Shown piece by piece: positions 1 to 5,375 of a stretch of 6,217 nt of DNA. The notes beneath the pieces were generated by a model, which saw only the letters and a list, made by a program, of their open reading frames with translations, searched no databases and was not told the origin of the DNA. Numbering within the stretch: the stretch's first letter is position 1; each line of letters begins with the position of its first letter. Source of the stretch: Mogibacterium sp. (GTDB lineage: Bacteria > Bacillota > Clostridia > Peptostreptococcales > Anaerovoracaceae); assembly GCA_021442505.1 (NCBI GenBank), contig JABUTC010000029.1, forward strand, positions 10,700 through 16,916. Reading direction: 5' to 3'. The position numbers and the translations under genes were made by a program.

Positions 1-515
1 TTCGGATTCTGCTTGAACTTGCTGATGTAGTCCGCTCCGACCTTTTCAAAGGAAATTCCGGCAGCAACTGCATCCCTGCTTACTCTTACCTGCTCACGGA
101 AGCTTTCCGAGGAAGTCCTTCCCATGTATCCCTTAGGATAAACATGGTATTTTATAAAATCGATATCCTGAATCGCTCTGAATACCGGCTCCGTATCCTC
201 TTCGCCTTCGCCCTCGAGCGGCTTAACCTTAACAAAAGCAATTCTTGCAAAAGGACTGCTTCCCTTAATCTCGCCGAGGTCCTTTCCGTAAACGAGAATC
301 TCGTCCTTTGTCACGAGATCGCTCGAAGTAACGCAGGAGTAATTAACTGCAGGCTTGCTGTCTCCGCCAAGCTCGAAAGCCGAATCACGCATCATAATGA
401 GCTGGTTCGCACCAACGTCCTCCCACGCCTTCGCCGGGTCGTATTCATAAACCTTAGGCGCGGAGGCTCCGAAAAGAGCCTCCGACTTTTTAATTATGCT
501 ATCGTACAGTTCCAT
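1..515 (-). CDS. AcsB/CdhC-like protein (acetyl-CoA synthase middle-domain relative), N-terminal 171 residues, cut by window edge
   Basis: The reading frame is open from an ATG at 513-515 to the left edge, so only the N-terminus is visible. An in-frame TAA lies just upstream of the ATG, which makes this the only plausible start. It begins 5 nt after the stop of the 66-aa gene and has no clear Shine-Dalgarno, which suggests translational coupling. The protein lines up in order with the middle domain of AcsB/CdhC as I remember it: FELGG with KPA at about residues 48-56, EILVYGKDLGEIKGSS at 72-87, a Y-x-KGYMGR block at 126-133, then REQVRVSRDAVAAGISF at 140-156 and a Lys-rich K-x-K near 166-168. 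Recalled AcsB counterparts are VEMGG, IEVIGPDIDQIPEGS and LRVSKDAVAKGFRF. In this family the A-cluster (Ni-Ni-[4Fe-4S]) cysteines lie further towards the C-terminus, here outside the window, so catalytic competence cannot be judged. The protein starts close to the middle domain, so it lacks the CODH-binding N-terminal domain of bacterial AcsB, as archaeal CdhC does. Confidence 0.7.
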   Translation of the reverse strand, partial: MELYDSIIKKSEALFGASAPKVYEYDPAKAWEDVGANQLIMMRDSAFELGGDSKPAVNYSCVTSSDLVTKDEILVYGKDLGEIKGSSPFARIAFVKVKPLEGEGEEDTEPVFRAIQDIDFIKYHVYPKGYMGRTSSESFREQVRVSRDAVAAGISFEKVGADYISKFKQNP

Positions 516-520
516 AATTC

Positions 521-721
521 TTAGAATTTAATATCCGTCTTCTTGCGGTCGAAAATGCCGTTAACCTGAACATAAGTCCATCCGAGCAGCTTCTGGTCGA
601 GGTTCAGCATGTACACCGTAAAAAGCGTTCCTGTTGTTACGGCTGCAATTTTTACAACGCCCTTAGCGACCTTGCAAACCACACAGCCCTTCTTCTCTTC
701 TTTTTTCTTACACTTACACAT
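521..721 (-). CDS. Small Cys-rich single-pass membrane protein, 66 aa, unknown function
   Basis: I do not recognise a family. The ATG at 719-721 is chosen because AAAGGAG lies 7 nt upstream; a longer in-frame start would overlap the end of the activase gene out of frame and lacks that support. The N-terminus carries C2-K-C4 and G-C13-V-V-C16, separated by a run of Lys/Glu (residues 5-11). Residues 21-41 are mostly hydrophobic (VVKIAAVTTGTLFTVYML) and could form one membrane helix, or an amphipathic anchor given the Lys at 24. A polar C-terminal tail with W48 and FDRKK (57-61) follows. With the basic cytosolic-type N-terminus, the positive-inside rule would place the cysteines in the cytoplasm. 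It sits 16 nt after the activase stop and 5 nt before the AcsB-like gene. Four cysteines in CXC and CXXC spacing suit metal or Fe-S binding, but this is inference. Confidence 0.75.
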   Translation of the reverse strand: MCKCKKKEEKKGCVVCKVAKGVVKIAAVTTGTLFTVYMLNLDQKLLGWTYVQVNGIFDRKKTDIKF

Positions 722-728
722 AGGGCTT

Positions 729-735
729 CTCCTTT
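729..735 (-). promoter_or_regulatory. Ribosome binding site that fixes the start of the 66-aa protein
   Basis: AAAGGAG on the minus strand lies just after the activase stop and 7 nt before the ATG at 721. It decides for the 66-aa form over a longer in-frame version of 87 aa that would start inside the activase gene. Confidence 0.8.
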
Positions 736-737
736 GC

Positions 738-1532
738 TTAAGCCTTAGCCTGTCCCTTCTGGCGTGCGTATTCAGCAGCTCCAAGAGCTCCCATCAGCTG
801 AGGGTCAGTCTTAAGCTCGATAACCTTGAGCTTGAGAACCTTCTCGATAGCCTGCTTCAGACCGTCGTTCTTAGCGCATCCGCCTGTCAGTGTGATAGCG
901 TCTGTTGCGCCGGCCTTCTTAGCCATAACGAAACATCTTTTAGCAACAGCCATCTGAATTCCTGCAGCAATCTCGTCCATTGGCTTGTCCTCTCCAACGA
1001 GAGTGATAACCTCGGACTCAGCGAATACTGTGCACTGAGCTGTGATAGGAATTACGTTCTTAGCGTTGAGGCTGAGCTTTGAGAACTCAGGGAGAGTCAT
1101 CTCGAAGCTTCTTGCCATTGCCTCGTAGAATCTTCCTGTTCCTGCTGCGCACTTGTCGTTCATAGCGAAGTTCTTAACTGTTCCGTCTGTATCAACGCTG
1201 ATGCCCTTAACGTCCTGTCCGCCGATATCGATGATGGCTTTTACCGATGGGTCTGTTACGTGTACGCCCATTGCGTGACATGAAATCTCGGAGATGTTCT
1301 CGTCAGCAAAAGGAACCTTGTTACGGCCGTAGCCTGTTCCGATCAGGTACTCGAGATCCTCTGAGCTCTTGAGTCCTGCCTTCTTGCAAACCTCGTCCAT
1401 TGCGAGTCTTGCCGAAGCCTCAGCCTGAATCTTCGATCTCATTGTTGTATCTGCAACGATCTTTCCTGCCTCGTCAAGAATCACTGCCTTGGTGTATGTT
1501 GAACCTACATCACATCCGCCATAATATTTCAT
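738..1532 (-). CDS. 2-hydroxyacyl-CoA dehydratase / benzoyl-CoA reductase-type activase (BadF/BcrA/HgdC family), 264 aa
   Basis: This is a homodimeric [4Fe-4S] ATPase of the ASKHA (acetate kinase/Hsp70/actin) fold. Family members couple ATP hydrolysis to transfer of one low-potential electron to a partner dehydratase or reductase. The first phosphate loop is GGCDVGSTYTK at residues 5-15. IGTGYGRN is at 64-71 and the second phosphate motif, DIGGQDVK, is at 102-109. The two cysteines that bridge the cluster across the dimer are present as NDKC-AAGTGRF (Cys128) and AQC-TVFAESEV (Cys167), essentially the same positions as the ligands known in HgdC of Acidaminococcus. LTGGCAKN (214-221) is the adenosine-side motif. 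Length is normal for the short, single-domain activases. The start is an ATG preceded by AAAAGGAG at 1541-1548 with an 8-nt spacer. It lies 37 nt after the 601-aa subunit, its presumed electron acceptor partner. Its Pro codons avoid CCG, unlike the cooC gene, which hints at high expression. Confidence 0.93.
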   Translation of the reverse strand: MKYYGGCDVGSTYTKAVILDEAGKIVADTTMRSKIQAEASARLAMDEVCKKAGLKSSEDLEYLIGTGYGRNKVPFADENISEISCHAMGVHVTDPSVKAIIDIGGQDVKGISVDTDGTVKNFAMNDKCAAGTGRFYEAMARSFEMTLPEFSKLSLNAKNVIPITAQCTVFAESEVITLVGEDKPMDEIAAGIQMAVAKRCFVMAKKAGATDAITLTGGCAKNDGLKQAIEKVLKLKVIELKTDPQLMGALGAAEYARQKGQAKA

Positions 1533-1569
1533 ACTGTTTTCTCCTTTTCTTGATTACTCTATCTCTGTA

Positions 1570-3375
1570 TTACATGCACTTCTCATCGTCGAACTCGAGG
1601 AGTGACGGGTCAACCGGCTCAGCCTTCATAACGGTGAACATGTACTCGTTAACCTTTCCTCTCATCGTCTTTCTGGATACTGTTCTAGGATCCATCAGAT
1701 CGTGCTCAATCCAAATCATATGATAGTTCTTCTCACGAGCCTGGTCATCGAGAATACCCTGAAGTGTAGCCATGTTCTTGCACGCTACGTTCTGGTACAT
1801 GATGATGATATCAGCTCTCCACTCTTCAACCTGTCTCCAGAGCTCCTCTACAACATTATGATATCCACCGTTTGTGTGTCTTCTCATAACCATTCTCTCG
1901 TAGAGTCTTGCGAGATCCTTCAGAGCCTCTTCAGGATCCTCAGTCTCGAGTTCCTTCGTGAAGTTCAGCGACTCCATCTCTACCAGGATATCGATACCCC
2001 AGCAGTTTGCGAGCCAGTTACTGAAGTTAGCATAGTAGTGAGCAGGGCATGACCATACGATTCCTCTGTACTTCATCTTGCCTACCCAGGCCTCGTCTCT
2101 TCTTTCGTAAGCCTCGTACATGAGCTTGCTTACCTTGTCGAAGGTCTTCATCGTTCTTGGGTCAGCTCCGCCGTCCATCTCGTAATTCCACTTACGGAAG
2201 AGCTCGTATGCAGGTCCTATAATCTGTGGGTAGTCAGTCTTGTTAACATCCCACTTCTCGAGCTCCATCTTGGTCTCAGCGTTGAAACGCTTGATCTGTG
2301 TGAAGTAAGCATCCCAGCTCCACTTAGCGCCTGTGGTCTCCTCAACGAACTTGATGCAGGCCTTGATGTCCTCAACTGCATCGTCTACCGTCTCCTCGTA
2401 CTCGTATCTTACAGGGAATGCGAGGTGGAAAACAGGCAGATCCGGGAATCTTCTCTTCAGATATGAACTTGCCATAACCGATCCGTCGCAAGGCATCGAG
2501 CTTGAAATGAAGCATGCGCCCATGTGTGGCAGAGCATCAACTACGAGAGCTCCGCACTCTGACGAAGGAACCGGGCATGTATCAGCAGGAAGTCCGAAAC
2601 TCTCTACTGCATCGATATATGGAACACAGGTCAGCTGGTCGAGCTCCGATACGAGGAATACAGGCAGCAGCTGGTAAGGAATTCCAAGCAGATCCGGGAA
2701 TCCTGCCATAATCTGACCCATAGTCATCTCGTCGAAAAGTACAACCTTCTTGTTGAGTTCCTTCGAGTTGCCGTTCTTTTCATCGCACTTTCCGATGAAA
2801 ACAAGGTTCTCAGCTACATAGCGGAAGATGTCGTACATCATGAGATGTGCCATCTTCAGCGCATTTCCTCTAAGACCCATAGTGTTCTTGTCGAGGAAGT
2901 TAATGCAGCATACATAGCTGATCATCCAGCGGTAGTAGAGTGTGGTGTTCATCGCAGGGATAAGGTCCTTGGAGAAAGTTGTAAGGAGGAGTCCCCACAT
3001 CTTTGCCCAGCTGTAAAAATCAACTGCGGTGTCCTTCACGCCCTTCCACTCTCTGCGGACGGTCGCCATGTCGCCTTTTCTGTAAATCTTACCGAGCTGC
3101 TTTTCGCCGTTAAGGATGAAGTCCTTCTTCTCCTCAGTGGTCATATCCATGAAGAGACCCCACTCCATCTTAACTCTCTCAGCATCGCTCTTAAGATTGT
3201 TAACCTGTCTTACTGCAAAAGCCTTCATGTCCGCTTCCTTCATCATTTCGAAAGCGATTTTTCCAACCTCTGCAACGTTCTTTCCCTGAGCCTTCCAGTC
3301 TATATTGTTCTTAGCGCGAAAGAAGGCAGGATTAGGGAATTTCTTAATTTTGTCTTTCTGGAATCTTCCTGTCAT
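1570..3375 (-). CDS. Long BcrB/HgdA-type subunit of a 2-hydroxyacyl-CoA dehydratase / benzoyl-CoA reductase-like enzyme, 601 aa
   Basis: The C-terminal two thirds (about residues 209-601) has the layout of this Fe-S family: a first Rossmann-like part opening with VVLFDEMTMG, a Cys pair region (C267 and C274 in TCPVPSSECGA), CDGS (C296), then a second Rossmann-like part (YRGIVWSCPAHYY, C443) and the last ligand position in QNVACKNM (C532). C267 or C274, C296 and C532 match the three ligand positions of the partner subunit (C75, C102, C338). Family members usually have about 380-440 residues. Here roughly 200 extra N-terminal residues precede the core. They are rich in Lys, Trp and Met, with a hydrophobic aromatic stretch at about 143-195 containing CC at 156-157; I recognise no known domain there. 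The start is an ATG 2 nt after the preceding stop, with AAGGGAGG inside the end of the upstream gene. It almost certainly forms a heterodimer with that gene's product. The substrate is unknown, and the family name should not be read as proof of dehydratase activity. Confidence 0.85.
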   Translation of the reverse strand: MTGRFQKDKIKKFPNPAFFRAKNNIDWKAQGKNVAEVGKIAFEMMKEADMKAFAVRQVNNLKSDAERVKMEWGLFMDMTTEEKKDFILNGEKQLGKIYRKGDMATVRREWKGVKDTAVDFYSWAKMWGLLLTTFSKDLIPAMNTTLYYRWMISYVCCINFLDKNTMGLRGNALKMAHLMMYDIFRYVAENLVFIGKCDEKNGNSKELNKKVVLFDEMTMGQIMAGFPDLLGIPYQLLPVFLVSELDQLTCVPYIDAVESFGLPADTCPVPSSECGALVVDALPHMGACFISSSMPCDGSVMASSYLKRRFPDLPVFHLAFPVRYEYEETVDDAVEDIKACIKFVEETTGAKWSWDAYFTQIKRFNAETKMELEKWDVNKTDYPQIIGPAYELFRKWNYEMDGGADPRTMKTFDKVSKLMYEAYERRDEAWVGKMKYRGIVWSCPAHYYANFSNWLANCWGIDILVEMESLNFTKELETEDPEEALKDLARLYERMVMRRHTNGGYHNVVEELWRQVEEWRADIIIMYQNVACKNMATLQGILDDQAREKNYHMIWIEHDLMDPRTVSRKTMRGKVNEYMFTVMKAEPVDPSLLEFDDEKCM

Positions 3376-3377
3376 TT

Positions 3378-4568
3378 CTATTTGCCTCCCTTCTGAATCT
3401 TCTTAATCTCAAGGGATTCTACGAATGCCTGGAATCTGGTTCTCAGCTGACCGGAGCCCTTTGCGTTATAAGGTCTGTCGATTGACAGTACCGGCCATCC
3501 CAGCTCCTCAGCCATAATGTGGCTGACGAGAGCTCTCTCAAAGCCCCAGAAATCACAGAACTTCATCTGCTCATAGATGATTCCGTCTGCGTTGTACTCC
3601 TTAGCAAGTCTGTCCGCAGTCTCTCTTCTCTGAGCAACCTTCTCATCTGAGATGTATCTTGCACACTCAGCTACCTCCATGCAGTGGCGGCAGATCTGGT
3701 GAAGTGCAGGCTCCTCGTCGTTCAGCTCGATAACTTCTCTGCCCGGAGTCGATCCGAAGCAGTAACGGTCTACTACTACGAGTGCGCCGGCCTCTTCAAT
3801 CATCTTTGTGAATTCAGGATCGTCGATCTCACTTCCGATAACCGCAACCTTTGCTCTGAAAGCAGGTTTCTCGTCCGGTTTTCTCTTCTTCAGTTCCTCA
3901 AGAGTCTCCTTGAGATAAGGAAGAATGAGATACTTAGGACAAGCGTATGATACGAGGTTGATAATGTGGAACTCGTATCCGGTGATAACAGGATTCTCAG
4001 CTTTTCTCATCTCGCCGATTTCGCTGATAATCTTACAAACTTCATTGTGCTCAGCCACAGCTTTTCTAATGGCTGCATCCGAGATGTCAACTCCGTACTT
4101 CTCGGCCATAACATCGAGCAATCTTACCTGCATCTGCTCTTCGTAATGTCTGATTGAATAGTCGACAACCTTATATGGCATGTCGCAGTGCGTTACGAAG
4201 AAATTAGGCTTCTCGTTCATGTTCAGAAGCTCAACGTGCTCGTAGAAACGATTCATCATCGAGCACGCGTCCACTCCTGCAAGTCCGTCCAGGAAGTTGA
4301 ATCCACCCTCAATGCCTCTCTCCACCAGAGCTCTCGAGAACTCGCAGGTGTAGTTTGACATATAGTAGGTAGCAACGTCGATGGAGCCCGTACGCGGAGC
4401 ACGAAGCCTTACAGAGAAGCAGTTGTCAAGATTGAGTAGCACCTCCGGGATGTGGAAACAGGTATAACCCATGGCCAGCTTGCCGTCAGCCTTAGCCTGC
4501 TCAACAAGCTCGTTGTTCGCATCCTGAAGAAGGGTCTCGAAATAGATAAGGTGTTTTAAATCTTTCAA
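3378..4568 (-). CDS. BcrC/HgdB-type subunit of a 2-hydroxyacyl-CoA dehydratase / benzoyl-CoA reductase-like enzyme, 396 aa, TTG start
   Basis: This subunit has the usual family length and motif order. GYTCFHIPEVLLN is at residues 34-46 (the G-x-x-x-x-x-P-E-x-L opening motif). The first ligand Cys is in YTCEFSRALVE (C75), the second in DACSMMNRFYE (C102) and the third in QMKFCDFWGFE (C338). IDRPYN at 363-368 and GQLRTRFQAFVE at 373-384 form the typical C-terminal signature. In characterised members three cysteines hold a [4Fe-4S] cluster, or in DCCP-type proteins a double-cubane [8Fe-9S] cluster. Extra cysteines at 293, 296 and 302 form C-x2-C-x5-C and are not part of the three expected ligand positions. 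The start codon is TTG at 4566-4568, chosen because a perfect AGGAGGT lies 6 nt before it; the next in-frame ATG would remove the first 32 residues. It follows cooC by 26 nt and precedes the 601-aa subunit by 2 nt. Confidence 0.92.
   Translation of the reverse strand: MKDLKHLIYFETLLQDANNELVEQAKADGKLAMGYTCFHIPEVLLNLDNCFSVRLRAPRTGSIDVATYYMSNYTCEFSRALVERGIEGGFNFLDGLAGVDACSMMNRFYEHVELLNMNEKPNFFVTHCDMPYKVVDYSIRHYEEQMQVRLLDVMAEKYGVDISDAAIRKAVAEHNEVCKIISEIGEMRKAENPVITGYEFHIINLVSYACPKYLILPYLKETLEELKKRKPDEKPAFRAKVAVIGSEIDDPEFTKMIEEAGALVVVDRYCFGSTPGREVIELNDEEPALHQICRHCMEVAECARYISDEKVAQRRETADRLAKEYNADGIIYEQMKFCDFWGFERALVSHIMAEELGWPVLSIDRPYNAKGSGQLRTRFQAFVESLEIKKIQKGGK
3385..3392 (-). promoter_or_regulatory. 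Ribosome binding site for the 601-aa subunit, inside the end of the 396-aa gene
   Basis: AAGGGAGG on the minus strand encodes part of the final KGGK of the 396-aa subunit and serves the ATG at 3375 with a 9-nt spacer. The upstream stop lies within this spacer, and only 2 nt separate stop and start. This arrangement favours translational coupling and equal amounts of the two subunits. Confidence 0.8.
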
Positions 4569-4574
4569 CTTGAT

Positions 4575-4581
4575 ACCTCCT
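4575..4581 (-). promoter_or_regulatory. Ribosome binding site that fixes the TTG start of the 396-aa subunit
   Basis: AGGAGGT on the minus strand is a full match to the anti-Shine-Dalgarno. It is followed by a 6-nt spacer and TTG at 4568-4566. No ATG or GTG sits at a suitable distance, so the TTG start is well supported. It lies in the 26-nt gap after the cooC stop. Confidence 0.85.
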
Positions 4582-4594
4582 CTTTCTCTCTGCC

Positions 4595-5356
4595 TTAGAT
4601 AATTTCCATTTTGGTAAGGGCTTCTCTTGCGCCCTTAATTACAGGTGCATCTTCAGGCAGGTCGAAAATGCTGAGCCCCTTGATGTCGTTGTCTGCATGC
4701 TCGCCGTCATTCGGGATGTACGCAAGCACCTCTGCAGTCTCGACGTTTATATACTTGATTGCCTCTTCGTTTCCGACCCTGTTTATTATCGCACCGCACT
4801 TGTCGTACATAACCAGCTCGTCGGCAACGCGCTTGATTGTATCGATAACCATGGTGCCCTTTCTGCTCGGGTCAGTAACCAGGAAGAGATGGGTAACCTT
4901 CTCCATTACTCTCCTGTTGATCTGCTCGATTCCTGCCTCTCCGTCGATTACCACATAATCGAACTCGTCAGCGAGCAGACTTATAACCTCTTTGAGGTAT
5001 GAATTTACCTTGCAGTAGCAGCCTGCACTTTCAGGCCTTCCGATTGCAAGGAAAGAGAAATTCTTCTCCTCTATCATCGTGTCGAAAATTCTGAATCTCG
5101 CTTCCCCAAGGATTTCGATTGCCTCCTTAGGTGCTCCCGATTCGACACTGTTTACGATTTTCTTGCGGATGTCGTCGAGCGTATCAGTCGGCTCAACTCC
5201 GAGCGCTGTGCTGAGACCGATAGCCGGGTCTGCATCGATTGCGAGTATCTTTGCGTCCGGGTAGGTCTCTGCAAGCAGTCTTACAAACGCCGAGGAGATT
5301 GAAGTTTTCCCTACGCCGCCTTTACCGGCAACGGCCAAAATCTTTGTATCTCCCAT
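4595..5356 (-). CDS. cooC: CooC-type nickel-insertion ATPase (MinD/ParA-like P-loop), 253 aa
   Basis: This is a cytoplasmic dimeric SIMIBI-class ATPase. Characterised CooC proteins bind a metal ion between subunits and help insert nickel into carbon monoxide dehydrogenase; AcsF is a relative acting on acetyl-CoA synthase. Visible motifs are the deviant Walker A GKGGVGKT at residues 11-18 with the signature Lys12, a switch region LAIDADPAIGLS at 38-49, ESAGCYCKVNSYL at 109-121 with the CXC metal motif (C113, C115; close in position to the CXC of Carboxydothermus CooC), Walker B-like VVIDGEAG at 135-142, and the base-recognition NRVGN at 192-196. Length and motif spacing are normal and nothing is missing. 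The start is an ATG with GAGGG at 5363-5367, 6 nt upstream. It follows htpG by 19 nt with no room for a terminator. No CO dehydrogenase gene is visible, so the client is more likely the AcsB-like protein or the dehydratase-like pair; this is inference. AcsF/MinD-like annotation is the alternative. Confidence 0.88.
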   Translation of the reverse strand: MGDTKILAVAGKGGVGKTSISSAFVRLLAETYPDAKILAIDADPAIGLSTALGVEPTDTLDDIRKKIVNSVESGAPKEAIEILGEARFRIFDTMIEEKNFSFLAIGRPESAGCYCKVNSYLKEVISLLADEFDYVVIDGEAGIEQINRRVMEKVTHLFLVTDPSRKGTMVIDTIKRVADELVMYDKCGAIINRVGNEEAIKYINVETAEVLAYIPNDGEHADNDIKGLSIFDLPEDAPVIKGAREALTKMEII

Positions 5357-5375
5357 TTGTTTCCCTCATGTATTT

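Noticed and set aside
722..784. Longer 87-aa version of the small protein starting at 784
   Set aside because: Its first 21 residues are read from the end of the activase gene in another frame, and no ribosome binding site precedes it. The ATG at 721 has a strong one.
738..1082. Plus-strand open frame of 157 aa (609-1082) across the activase gene
   Set aside because: It is low-complexity (Ser/Leu runs), has no ribosome binding site, and is antisense to a confidently identified gene.
1533..1569. Largest gap considered as a site for an internal promoter or terminator
   Set aside because: Its 37 nt hold the activase ribosome binding site and A/T-rich sequence, with no hairpin and no -35/-10 pair at proper spacing that I can support.
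2438..2702. A 15-nt direct repeat (GCAGATCCGGGAATC) seen twice in the 601-aa gene
   Set aside because: Both copies encode the same short peptide FPDL within unrelated surroundings and are explained by codon preference; no other sign of duplication or mobility.
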